Shown: one piece after another, positions 9,831 to 18,886 of the stretch | How positions within the stretch are numbered: position 1 is the first letter of the stretch | How the letters are laid out: each line of letters starts with the position of its first letter | NCBI GenBank assembly: GCA_965224495.1 | Contig: CBDCZI010000014.1 | Location: 1-64,000, forward strand | Length of the DNA: 64,000 nt | Reading direction: 5' to 3' | Source of the DNA: CBDCZI01 sp965224495 | GTDB lineage: Bacteria > Bacteroidota > Bacteroidia > Cytophagales > JAAEPT01 | Made by a program: the position numbers and the translations under genes | Notes under the pieces: generated by a model | The model's input: the letters and a program-made list of their open reading frames with translations, nothing else | What the model was told of the DNA's origin: nothing | The model's database searches: none

Positions 9831-9878
9831 AAAAACACCTCTACTAAAAACAAATTGTTTCTAATAGAGGTGTTTTTT
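9831..9878. terminator. Bidirectional intrinsic terminator
   Basis: AAAAACACCTCTA at 9831-9843 pairs with TAGAGGTGTTTTT at 9865-9877 and is flanked by A-runs and T-runs. It lies between the convergent outer-membrane gene (+) and the NrnA gene (-) and can serve both. Confidence 0.85.
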
Positions 9879-9983
9879 ATTATGGTTGTGTTCAAAAAAC
9901 ATTCCATTTGTACAAATGAAAATACCCCAAAGATTATTCTCTGGCTCTTGTTCTTTCACCATTACTTAACAACCTTTCCTTTT

Positions 9984-10988
9984 TTAATCCTTTGTGAAAT
10001 ATTTTGGTATTAAGCTTTTAATTTTATCTAAAGTTTCGGCTACTGTTAACTCACTCATACCTCCTGAAGCGTTAGCGTGTCCACCTCCATTGAAGTTTTC
10101 TGATGCTAAGATATTAACTGCATTCTCTTTGCCTTTTGAGCGAAAAGAAATTTTCATTATACCATCTCGCTCTGAAAATACGATTGCTACTTTCATTCCT
10201 TTGATAGACAGCGCTAAGTTAGCTAAACTGTCAGTATCACCTTTTTTATACTTGTATTTTGCAAGCTCTTCTTTCGATAACGAAATAATAGACACATGGT
10301 AATCTTCCATTATCTCTAATTTTTCACTCATTGCGTAACCTTGAAGACGCAAACGACTTTCCGTATTGTTGTCACTTAGTACTTCATGAACAAGGTGGTG
10401 TTTTACTCCTCCTGCTAAAAGTTTTGCTAATATTTCATGGGTACGAGGTTGTACTGATGGAAAACGGAAATTCCCTGTATCAGTTAAGATACCGAGGTAT
10501 AGAGGTGTACCTATTTTTTCATCTAATAAATCGCCATGACCTGATTGCTCAATAAGCTCTGCTATCAACTGCGAAGTAGATGACGCTGCTACTTCAGAAA
10601 CAGTAATCGAAGGAAAATCTTCTGGGTTTAAATGATGGTCAATCATTATTTTATCACACGTTGCAGCTTCCAATAAGACTTTCATATCGTCACCTACTCG
10701 GTAGGTAGCGTTGTAATCCAAACAAAAGATTAAGTCTGCTTGCTGAAAATGTGTCGTTACTTTCTCAGGTTCGTCACTCATCAATACAATAGGCGAAGTG
10801 TCTAACCAATATAAAAATGCAGGCGCCTTGTCAGGATGACAAATGGTTGCTGTTTTACCTAACTTTTCTATAAAATGCAATAAACCTAAAGAGCAACCAA
10901 TAGAGTCGCCATCAGCAGATTTGTGAGAAGTGATTACGATATGAGAAGCTTTAAGTATCTCTGCTTCAATTTGTTTGTAAATATTCAT
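9984..10988 (-). CDS. nrnA: DHH-family phosphoesterase (NrnA-like oligoribonuclease / pAp phosphatase)
   Basis: Cytoplasmic manganese-dependent enzyme that degrades short RNA oligomers and, in many members, dephosphorylates 3'-phosphoadenosine 5'-phosphate. The metal-binding motifs are visible: KSADGDSIGCSLG near residue 25, CLDYNATYRVGD near 110, DHHLNPEDFPS near 137, and the C-terminal DHHA1 motif NFNGGGHANASGG near 298. Length 334 residues is normal. ATG 10988 is the only good start. It is divergently oriented from dnaE, with a structured intergenic element between them. Confidence 0.88.
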   Translation of the reverse strand: MNIYKQIEAEILKASHIVITSHKSADGDSIGCSLGLLHFIEKLGKTATICHPDKAPAFLYWLDTSPIVLMSDEPEKVTTHFQQADLIFCLDYNATYRVGDDMKVLLEAATCDKIMIDHHLNPEDFPSITVSEVAASSTSQLIAELIEQSGHGDLLDEKIGTPLYLGILTDTGNFRFPSVQPRTHEILAKLLAGGVKHHLVHEVLSDNNTESRLRLQGYAMSEKLEIMEDYHVSIISLSKEELAKYKYKKGDTDSLANLALSIKGMKVAIVFSERDGIMKISFRSKGKENAVNILASENFNGGGHANASGGMSELTVAETLDKIKSLIPKYFTKD

Positions 10989-11093
10989 GGAATTATGTGT
11001 TTTGAAAGAGCAATTTACAAAAGATTTACTTGTTTTCTGTACTTATTACTCCCTCCTCCTTATATAAATACGAGAAGCACACTGAGTGAATGG

Positions 11094-11248
11094 ACGGCTT
11101 AGGGATAGAGGCGGTATCCTTTGTGAGGAACGAACAAAGATATAGCCGAAAGCCCGACCCCTTTTGACTTTTTATCGACTGATTTCATTTCTATCGGTGA
11201 TTTGTATTAAAATGGAAAAAATCAATTCATCACAAAGGGGTAAGCTCC
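11094..11248 (+). ncRNA. Repeated structured intergenic element, copy 1 (candidate Flavo-1-like RNA)
   Basis: Shared core: GGCTTAGGGATAGAGGCG, then a hairpin (CTTTGT 11119-11124 with ACAAAG 11134-11139), then ATAGCCGAAAGCCCGACCC. About 75 bases later comes AAAGGGGTAAGCTCC. GGCTT can pair with AAGCC of the downstream core. Three further copies are at 22207 (+), 32329 (-) and 62816 (+), each with a different but self-complementary variable hairpin. Resemblance to the Flavo-1 RNA motif of flavobacteria is from memory and unverified. It fills most of the 384-base gap upstream of dnaE. Confidence 0.5.
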
Positions 11249-11372
11249 AAACAAATGAAAAAATGTGAATAACCCCTCGCCTATTTTTTAATTTTTACTA
11301 TCTGTTTTACTTACCTTTAGTACAAATTCGTTTGTTTGTCGTTTAGACAGCAAAACCAACAAATACAGCTTT

Positions 11373-14300
11373 ATGTTTTTAATATTCGATACAGAGACCA
11401 CCGGACTTCCCAAAGACTGGAATGCACCTTATACCGATTCTGACAATTGGCCTCGATTAGTTCAACTTGCCTGGCAGTTGCACGACAACACGGGTAAATT
11501 GATTGAAAACAAAAACTTTATCGTTAAACCTGAAGGTTATACGATTCCTTACAATGCCGAGAAAATACACGGTATTTCTACTGAAAGAGCAGAAAAAGAA
11601 GGGCACGATTTGCAGGCTGTACTTGATGAGTTTAACAAAGATTTGGTTCGTTCGACCTATAATGTGGGGCATAATATTGGTTTTGATGTCAATATTGTAG
11701 CTGCCGAATACCACAGAAAAACAGTCAATACAACGATTACAGAATTAGCGACAATTGACACCAAAGATGTGTCTACACAGTTTTGTGCGATACCTGGTGG
11801 TCGTGGCGGGAAGTTTAAATGGCCAACTTTAACGGAATTACACACCAAATTATTTGGCGCTCCTTTTGAAGATGCCCACGATGCAGCTTACGATGTTGAT
11901 GCTACGGCAAAATGTTTTTTCGCTTTAATTACCAAAGATGTCCACGTTCCGAAAGAGATAACCGATATTTCGACGGTTACTTACGAAGCTCCTGTACTTG
12001 CAGAAGCTAATTTTGTTGAGGTAAAAAAGGAACAAGGTTTACAAGTTGATATCGCTAATGTCGCTGGTAGAAATTACGGCGTTTCGACTGCTACTATTGA
12101 TGATACCCCTTTTTCGCATTTGCACTGTCATTCACAATTTTCTATTCTTCAGGCAATGACAACGGTAAAATCGTTGGTGGCTACGGCAAAAAAACACGGA
12201 ATGCCTGCTATTGCGTTGACTGACCACGGTAATATGATGGCGGCGTACCATTTTGTTCGCGAGGCTCTTGAACAAGATATCAAGCCGATTGTTGGTAGTG
12301 AATTTTTTGTTACTGCTGACCACGAAGCAAAGAAAAAACAAAATAACGGTGCGCAAATTGTTGTTTTAGCAAAAAATAAAAATGGCTACCATAATTTAGC
12401 TAAACTTGCTTCTTTTGCTTTTACACAAGGTTTTTATTACGTTCCAAGGATAGATAAAAAACTACTTCTTGAGTACAAGGAAGATTTAATAGTGACAACA
12501 GGTGGTATCTGGGGAGAGATTCCTGATTTGATATTGAATGTCGGTAATCAACAAGCAGAAGATGCTTTTGTGTGGTGGAAAGAAAATTTTGGAGACGATT
12601 TTTATGTCGAATTGACACGTCACGGAATTGAAGAAGAAGAGATTATCAATAAGACCTTGTTGGAGTTTGCCAAAAAGTACGATGTGAAATATTTCGCATC
12701 AAACAACACCTACTATTCAGAGCAAAATGACAGTCAGGCTCACGATATTTTACTTTGTGTAAAAGATGCCGAATCGGTTAACAAACCAAAAAGATACATT
12801 GGTAGAAAAGGACGAGAGTTTCGTTATGGCTTTCCGAATGATGAGTTTTACATTAAATCACAAGAGGAAATGAAGCAACTTTTTGCTGATTTACCTGAAG
12901 CTATCGTTACTGCCAACGAAATTGTTAAAAAATGTGAGTCTTATGTTTTAGCTTCGGATGTACTACTTCCTGCTTTTGATATCCCCGAAGAATACCAAGA
13001 CGAAAGAGATAAAGACGACCCAAAACTAAAGATTGGGGAAAATAATTATTTGCGTGCCTTGACATACGAGGGTGCAGAAAAACGTTACGAAGAAATTACC
13101 GATGACATTAGAGAGCGTCTTGATTTTGAGTTAGACGTAATTAGGAACACAGGGTATCCTGGTTATTTTTTGATTGTACAAGATTTTATCCAAGCAGCAA
13201 GAGACATGGGAGTTTCTGTTGGTCCTGGTCGTGGTTCGGCAGCTGGTTCGGCAGTGGCTTATTGTACCAAAATCACTAATATTGACCCTATAAAATACGA
13301 TTTACTTTTTGAGCGTTTCCTTAACCCTGAAAGGGTGTCAATGCCCGATATTGATATTGATTTTGATGATGAGGGACGTGGTCGAGTAATTCAGTATGTG
13401 ATTGATAAATATGGTGCTAACCAAGTGGCACAAATCATTACTTACGGTACAATGGCTGCCAAATCTTCGATTAGAGATACGGCTCGTGTATTGGAATTAC
13501 CTCTTCCCGATGCGGATAGAATTGCCAAATTAGTTCCTGATATGAAACTGGCAAAGTTGTTTTCTCTCGATGACCGTTCGTTAGCTGACAAATTAAAAAA
13601 TAACCCCGAAGATATCCAACGAGCCAACGACCTTAAAAAGGTTTCGAGAGGAAGTGATTTGTCTGCACAAACAGTCAATCAAGCGAGGGTTTTAGAAGGT
13701 TCTGTCCGAAATACAGGTATTCACGCTTGTGGAGTGATTATTACCCCAAATGACATTACCAATTACGTTCCTGTTGCTTTGGCAAAAGATACAGGAATGT
13801 ATTGTACTCAATTTGATAACTCCGTTGTAGAGGACGCTGGGTTATTGAAAATGGATTTTTTGGGATTAAAAACCCTTACGCTAATCAAAGATGCGTGTAA
13901 AAATGTAAAACTTCGCCACGATATCGACCTCGACCCTGAGACTTTTGATTTGGAAGATGTCGAGACCTATAAGTTATTTGAAAGAGGTGATACCGTCGGT
14001 ATTTTTCAATATGAATCTGCGGGAATGCAGAAATATTTGAGAGAGCTAAAGCCTACTGTTTTTGCCGATTTGATTGCAATGAATGCACTCTATCGGCCAG
14101 GTCCTTTGGAATATATTCCCTCGTTTATTCGTCGTAAACACGGTGACGAAAAAATCAATTACGATTTAGAGGGAATGGATCAATACCTAAAGGAAACTTA
14201 TGGTATTACCGTTTACCAAGAGCAAGTAATGTTGCTTTCGCAAAAGTTGGCTGACTTCACAAAAGGTGAAGCCGATACATTGCGTAAGGCAATGGGTAAA

Positions 14301-15722
14301 AAGCAGATTGCTGTTCTTGATAAAATGAAACCCAAATTTATCGAACGAGCAGTTGAAAAAGGACATAATAAAGAAAAATTAGAAAAAGTTTGGCGAGATT
14401 GGGAAGCTTTTGCTTCGTACGCTTTTAACAAATCTCACTCGACTTGTTATGCTTGGATTGCTTACCAAACGGCATTCTTAAAAGCCCACTACCCTGCCGA
14501 ATACATGGCTTCGGTGTTGAGTAACAATATGAATGATATTTCTTCTGTTTCGTTTTTCATGGAAGAATGTCAGCGTATGAACCTTGATGTAAAAGGTCCT
14601 GATGTGAATGAATCGCAAGTAAAATTTGCGGTGAACGACAAAGGACAAGTACGCTTTGGTTTAGGTGCAATCAAAGGTGGTGGTGATGCTGCTATGCACG
14701 AAATCATTGAAGAGCGAACTAAAAATGGCCCTTACAAAGATATATTTGATTTTGCTGACCGTGTAAATTTACGAATGGTTGGTAAAAAAACTTTTGAAGT
14801 CTTGGCTCAAGGTGGTGCTTTCGATTGTTTTGAAAGTTACCATAGGCGTCAATATATCGAATCAGAGCAAGGACAGTCAACACTTGTGGAGTTGGTTATC
14901 CGTTATGCTCAAAAGAAAAAAGCGGATGAAGAGAGTGCTCAGGCTTCTTTATTTGGTGGTGATAGTGCCGTTGCAAACCCTTTACCTAAAGCACCGACGG
15001 TCGAGCCTTATTCTAAAATACAAGAACTTAATCTCGAAAAAGCGGTGGTTGGGCTTTTCATTACAGGGCATCCACTCGATATTTACAAATTAGAAATAGA
15101 AAATTTCTGTACTTGTACAAGCATCGGTGTTTCTAACGAAGAATACAGAGGAAAGGATATTAAAATTGCAGGGATGGTTACGCTTTTCAATGAGCGTATA
15201 ACCAAACGTGGAGCTCCATTTGGTTTGTTTTCTATCGAAGATTATGACGGTACACAAAACCTTGCATTTTTTGGTGAAGATTACCTGAAATACCGTCATT
15301 TATTGGCTCCTGGTACGTTTGTTTTTATGCGTGGAAATGTAGAAGAACGCTACAATGCTCCTGGAGAATGGCAATTTCGCCCGAAAACCGTTGAGCTACT
15401 CGAAGGGATTCGTGAAAAAATGTGTAAGGGAATTACCATTGATTTGGACGTTACCAATGTCGATGAAAGTGTGGTACTTGATTTGAAAACTATTTTCAAC
15501 AAACATATCGGTCTGCAATCACTTAATATGAATATTCTCGATAGAGACGAAGGTGTGCAACTTGAAGTGTTTTCTAAAACATTTAAAATTGATGCTACCA
15601 ACGATTTACTCTCCGAATTAAAGGCGATTAGTGCGGTGGAAAAGATAAAAGTGAACAGTAAAAAAACGGTAGAGAAACCAAAAGAAGATCCTAAAGCAAG
15701 GTTTTTTAAGAAAAAGGAGTAG
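11373..15722 (+). CDS. dnaE: DNA polymerase III subunit alpha with N-terminal exonuclease domain
   Basis: Replicative DNA polymerase catalytic subunit of 1,449 residues. Residues 1-185 form a DnaQ-like 3'-5' exonuclease domain (FDTETTGLPKDW at 4-15, with Asp and Glu metal ligands, and HDAAYDVDATAKC near 170), a fusion usual in Bacteroidetes DnaE. A PHP domain begins near residue 247 (HLHCHSQFSILQ). The C-family polymerase core has GPGRGSAAGSAVAYC near 617 and the catalytic aspartates in PDIDIDFDDEGRG near 658. A helix-hairpin-helix/OB-fold region follows (KIAGMVTLFNERITKRG near 1265). The frame is intact. It is monocistronic, with an inverted repeat just downstream. Confidence 0.96.
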   Translation: MFLIFDTETTGLPKDWNAPYTDSDNWPRLVQLAWQLHDNTGKLIENKNFIVKPEGYTIPYNAEKIHGISTERAEKEGHDLQAVLDEFNKDLVRSTYNVGHNIGFDVNIVAAEYHRKTVNTTITELATIDTKDVSTQFCAIPGGRGGKFKWPTLTELHTKLFGAPFEDAHDAAYDVDATAKCFFALITKDVHVPKEITDISTVTYEAPVLAEANFVEVKKEQGLQVDIANVAGRNYGVSTATIDDTPFSHLHCHSQFSILQAMTTVKSLVATAKKHGMPAIALTDHGNMMAAYHFVREALEQDIKPIVGSEFFVTADHEAKKKQNNGAQIVVLAKNKNGYHNLAKLASFAFTQGFYYVPRIDKKLLLEYKEDLIVTTGGIWGEIPDLILNVGNQQAEDAFVWWKENFGDDFYVELTRHGIEEEEIINKTLLEFAKKYDVKYFASNNTYYSEQNDSQAHDILLCVKDAESVNKPKRYIGRKGREFRYGFPNDEFYIKSQEEMKQLFADLPEAIVTANEIVKKCESYVLASDVLLPAFDIPEEYQDERDKDDPKLKIGENNYLRALTYEGAEKRYEEITDDIRERLDFELDVIRNTGYPGYFLIVQDFIQAARDMGVSVGPGRGSAAGSAVAYCTKITNIDPIKYDLLFERFLNPERVSMPDIDIDFDDEGRGRVIQYVIDKYGANQVAQIITYGTMAAKSSIRDTARVLELPLPDADRIAKLVPDMKLAKLFSLDDRSLADKLKNNPEDIQRANDLKKVSRGSDLSAQTVNQARVLEGSVRNTGIHACGVIITPNDITNYVPVALAKDTGMYCTQFDNSVVEDAGLLKMDFLGLKTLTLIKDACKNVKLRHDIDLDPETFDLEDVETYKLFERGDTVGIFQYESAGMQKYLRELKPTVFADLIAMNALYRPGPLEYIPSFIRRKHGDEKINYDLEGMDQYLKETYGITVYQEQVMLLSQKLADFTKGEADTLRKAMGKKQIAVLDKMKPKFIERAVEKGHNKEKLEKVWRDWEAFASYAFNKSHSTCYAWIAYQTAFLKAHYPAEYMASVLSNNMNDISSVSFFMEECQRMNLDVKGPDVNESQVKFAVNDKGQVRFGLGAIKGGGDAAMHEIIEERTKNGPYKDIFDFADRVNLRMVGKKTFEVLAQGGAFDCFESYHRRQYIESEQGQSTLVELVIRYAQKKKADEESAQASLFGGDSAVANPLPKAPTVEPYSKIQELNLEKAVVGLFITGHPLDIYKLEIENFCTCTSIGVSNEEYRGKDIKIAGMVTLFNERITKRGAPFGLFSIEDYDGTQNLAFFGEDYLKYRHLLAPGTFVFMRGNVEERYNAPGEWQFRPKTVELLEGIREKMCKGITIDLDVTNVDESVVLDLKTIFNKHIGLQSLNMNILDRDEGVQLEVFSKTFKIDATNDLLSELKAISAVEKIKVNSKKTVEKPKEDPKARFFKKKE

Positions 15723-15751
15723 TTTGTCTTTAGTATATGGTAATTAGCGCA

Positions 15752-15816
15752 GTAGCTAACACTGAACTTTCAAATTATGACTAACACCATATTTGTCACA
15801 GACAGTGTTAGCTACT
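15752..15816. terminator. Inverted repeat downstream of dnaE
   Basis: GTAGCTAACACTG at 15752-15764 is the exact reverse complement of CAGTGTTAGCTAC at 15804-15816. The 39-base loop and lack of a T-run make it atypical as an intrinsic terminator. It could be a terminator or a small mobile palindrome, and it overlaps the degraded end of the LprI-like gene. Confidence 0.4.
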
Positions 15817-16242
15817 ACCTACTTTCTGATTCAATCAATTCGGATAAAAATTGAATTCTTTTTTTAGTATCCTGAGTTAGTTACCTATTCATTGCCATTG
15901 GACACATAGATCCCCCCGAGTACATTAGTTCTTTAATCCTCTCATTTTTAGAATCCAACTTCTTTGGGAATCTATTATAGCATTTTTGTAGGTTTTTACT
16001 TGTTTAAATTCAAAGTCGTATTCGAATTTTGAGTACTCTTTTACCCGAACATTTAATATATTCATTAACTCAGCATACCTTACATTTAAAATGCTATCAT
16101 AATAATTATATTCTTCTAAAGAACAAATGTTCATTTCAGCTTGAGAACTATCGTAACAATCAAATAATTCATTTTCATTACTCTGACTTATTGCGGAATA
16201 AGATAATAATAGAAGACAAAATGATATTAGTTTATTCCACAT
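15815..16242 (-). pseudogene. LprI-like (DUF1311) secreted protein, frameshifted
   Basis: The first 100 residues have a signal peptide (MWNKLISFCLLLLSYSAISQ) and the DUF1311/LprI pattern: CYDSSQAEMNIC, then YYDSILNVRYAELMN, then a SQRSWI motif matching the family's SQRAWI. After SQRSWI the frame shifts near 15945. The expected C-terminus continues in another frame as SKNERIKELMYSGGSMCPM and, past a stop, LTQDTKKRIQFLSELIES, ending about 15815. Family members include lysozyme inhibitors. With a frameshift and an extra stop this copy is probably dead. Confidence 0.6.
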
Positions 16243-16337
16243 TTTTTTATTGATTAAATTTTATACCCTATATTTAGTATATGATAAGTAGGACAGTAGA
16301 AAGTGCTTAACTTTCTACTTTTCTCTGATCCAAATTT

Positions 16338-16553
16338 TTATTTTTGAGCGGTAGGGTAACGAAACTGATTAGTAAACAATAAACTGTCCGTATCTTTTTC
16401 ATAAAGTAAAACAGCTACCGAATCTCCTCTATCAAAGCACAACCGATCAACCTCAATTGTTCCCGAGTCAAAAAGTTCGTGTTCAATAGTTGCTTTTTTA
16501 ATCTTAAAAAAATCGTCAAAAACAATCTCTTCTTTTATGACTTTGTATTTCAT
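16338..16553 (-). pseudogene. NUDIX hydrolase N-terminal fragment
   Basis: ATG 16553 overlaps the stop of the upstream aminotransferase (TAATG). The 71 residues contain SVAVLLYEKDTDSLLFTNQF followed by RYPT, as in the N-terminal part of NudK/ADP-ribose pyrophosphatase-like NUDIX enzymes. The frame then stops at RYPTAQK, where the family continues into the GX5EX7REUXEEXGU catalytic box, so the active site is absent. The sequence downstream shares a TTTAGTATATG motif with the region after dnaE, hinting at a deletion or insertion boundary. Confidence 0.6.
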
Positions 16554-17851
16554 TAGACGCAATACTCTTCAACAGCCTCTTTTATTTTCCCGAAAGTCTT
16601 AGCCAAAAGTTCTTCGTTTTCTTCTAACAAGGTCACTCTAAAACCTTCCAATTCGGAATGAAACGACGACAAAGGCACTACACAAACTCCTTTAGCTGCC
16701 AATAAATAATAAACAAAACGTTTGTCATTATCCATCCCATCAGTCAGCCACGTTTCTAATAACGCTTTTGCTTTTGGGTCAGCTATTTTCAAACGTTGTC
16801 CTTTCTTTAATACATTAGGCTTAAAAACAATCGTGTTGTAAAAAGCACCATACGTTTCATTAAAAGTCAACTGAGGTAAATCTGCCAAAATCGAAGTGAT
16901 AATTTTACTTCTTCGCCCGATTTTATCATTCAAATCTTTACGGTAAGGAGCAAATTTTTCACTACCCAATATCTTTGGTAACGCCAATTGGGGCAAGGTA
17001 GTCGAACAAACTTCTATCATTTTAGCATCTTCTAAGGTCGAACACAAACGGTCAAACTCAGCATCTACTTTTCTATTGTAAAACTCCATCCAACCACAAC
17101 GAGAACCTGGCCACGGAATTTCTTTAGAAATCCCCTTCATTGCGATAGCAGGTACATCTTCAATAACTTCTGCTAAACAATAGGCTTTTGCACCGTTGTA
17201 AACCACTTTATTATAAATCTCATCACTAATAATGAATAGATTAAATTCTTTTGCGATAGCTACAATTCGCTTCAATGTTTCCAACGTATAAACCATTCCC
17301 GTCGGGTTATCGGGGTTGATAATCAATATTCCGACTATATTGGGGTTGTATTTGACGTGGCTATATAGGTCATCCATATCAGGATTCCAATTGTCATTTG
17401 GGTCTAAACGGTAAGTTAAGGGTAACTTATTTGCGTGCGCTGCTTCTGCCGATGAGTGTGTAGAATAAGCTGGTGACGGACCAATTACACGTGATGAGCT
17501 ATCTAAAAATTGATAAACCTTTGAAATAGCATCTCCCAAACCGTTAAAGAACAACACGTCATCAGCTGATACTTGTGCTCCTCCTAATTTATTTGTTTGC
17601 TCGGCAACATACTGGCGAGTGGTTAATTCTCCTTTTGAGTGCGTGTAACCATACGTACGGTCTTGTTGCATTAATTCTTGAATAATTGATTTTATCCAAT
17701 CAGGAACTTTTGCGTTTTTTTGAATAGGGTCTCCTATGTTTTCCCAATAGATTTTCGTCCCTACTGCCTCTAGCTTTTCAGCTTTCTTGACAATATTTCT
17801 GATTTCGTATTCTAATTCTTTTGCTCCGTCGTTCAGTAATTTCGTTCTCAT
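16553..17851 (-). CDS. Pyridoxal-phosphate aminotransferase, class I/II
   Basis: 432 residues of fold-type I aminotransferase. Visible features are the cofactor-contacting FNGLGDAISKVYQFL region near 103, the substrate-binding NPDNPTG near 180, the aspartate-containing IISDEIYNKVVY near 212, and the Schiff-base lysine region AMKGISKEIPWPGSRCGW near 244-260. The N-terminal KIYWENIGDP resembles aspartate/alanine aminotransferases. The substrate cannot be fixed from sequence alone. ATG 17851 is the only good start. Its stop overlaps the start of the NUDIX fragment. Confidence 0.85.
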   Translation of the reverse strand: MRTKLLNDGAKELEYEIRNIVKKAEKLEAVGTKIYWENIGDPIQKNAKVPDWIKSIIQELMQQDRTYGYTHSKGELTTRQYVAEQTNKLGGAQVSADDVLFFNGLGDAISKVYQFLDSSSRVIGPSPAYSTHSSAEAAHANKLPLTYRLDPNDNWNPDMDDLYSHVKYNPNIVGILIINPDNPTGMVYTLETLKRIVAIAKEFNLFIISDEIYNKVVYNGAKAYCLAEVIEDVPAIAMKGISKEIPWPGSRCGWMEFYNRKVDAEFDRLCSTLEDAKMIEVCSTTLPQLALPKILGSEKFAPYRKDLNDKIGRRSKIITSILADLPQLTFNETYGAFYNTIVFKPNVLKKGQRLKIADPKAKALLETWLTDGMDNDKRFVYYLLAAKGVCVVPLSSFHSELEGFRVTLLEENEELLAKTFGKIKEAVEEYCV

Positions 17852-17904
17852 CGTCTTGTACTATTCCCTCTCAAAGATAAACAGATTTGTCAGTTAAAGA
17901 GTGA

Positions 17905-18837
17905 TTAAAAATAAATTTGATAAACACCTTCTATTTTTTCAGGGCTTCCCACTAAAATTGAAGTGATTTTTTTCTCCAACATCATCTCCTCTACCATAGA
18001 TAATTTATCATCTGCCGCTACAAATATAGGGTTTGGGTTATAAATTCCTTCGACTTGCAAATCAATAAATGAATTGTATTTCACTAAAGCTCTTCTCAAA
18101 TCCCCATCGGTAATAATTCCTTTGGGATTATTTTTATCACCAATAATAACCATTCCCAAACGCCCTTCCGAAAGTTTCAGAACCAACTCATCTGGTTTAG
18201 CTCCTATTGACAAATAAGGTAAGTTATCTGTACGCATTACATCTTTGACACGAGTCAATAACTTTTTCCCTAAACTCCCTCCTGGGTGAAAACGAGCAAA
18301 GTTTTCAGCTTTAAATTTCCTTGCCTCCATCAATGCTACGGCAATCATATCGCCAATAACCAACGTTGCTGTTGTTGAAGTCGTCGGAGCCAAATCTAAA
18401 GGACAAGCCTCTTCCAATACAGCCAAATTCAAATGAAAATCGGCATTTACGGCTAAAGTTGATTGAGGAAAATTAGAAACCCCTATCACTTTATTTTTGT
18501 TATCTTTCAAAAAAGCAATCAGTTTCAATACCTCATTAGTCTCTCCCGAATTAGAAATCAACAATACCACATCTTGTGGCTCTATCATTCCTAAATCTCC
18601 GTGGTACGCCTCTCCTGGGTGAATAAAAAAACTTGGTGTACCTGTACTTGCCAAAGTCGCCGCTATTTTTTTCGCTATCAAGCCCGATTTGCCCATTCCT
18701 GAGATTATCACTTTGCCTTTACAAGCCAAAATCGTCTCTATTACCGATTGAAACTCAGTTCCTATTGTGTTTTTCAAATTCTCTAAAGAAGTTAACTCTG
18801 TTTGAATTACCTTCTTTGCAATTTCAATGTAGTTCAT
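17905..18837 (-). CDS. kdsD: Arabinose-5-phosphate isomerase, KpsF/GutQ family
   Basis: Converts ribulose 5-phosphate to arabinose 5-phosphate, the first step towards Kdo in lipopolysaccharide. The SIS domain (about residues 30-170) contains ISGMGKSGLIAKKIAATLAS and FIHPGEAYHGDLGM, and LAPTTSTTATLVIGD follows. Two CBS domains fill the C-terminal half (from about KDVMRTDNLPYL). The start is taken as ATG 18837 (MNYIEIAK) rather than 18849. Length about 310 is slightly short at the C-terminus compared with E. coli KdsD. Coding is compact with hisD upstream. Confidence 0.88.
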   Translation of the reverse strand: MNYIEIAKKVIQTELTSLENLKNTIGTEFQSVIETILACKGKVIISGMGKSGLIAKKIAATLASTGTPSFFIHPGEAYHGDLGMIEPQDVVLLISNSGETNEVLKLIAFLKDNKNKVIGVSNFPQSTLAVNADFHLNLAVLEEACPLDLAPTTSTTATLVIGDMIAVALMEARKFKAENFARFHPGGSLGKKLLTRVKDVMRTDNLPYLSIGAKPDELVLKLSEGRLGMVIIGDKNNPKGIITDGDLRRALVKYNSFIDLQVEGIYNPNPIFVAADDKLSMVEEMMLEKKITSILVGSPEKIEGVYQIYF

Positions 18838-18886
18838 ATATTTATACAAAATAATTTCCCCTATTTAGGGTAAAACATAAATGCTA

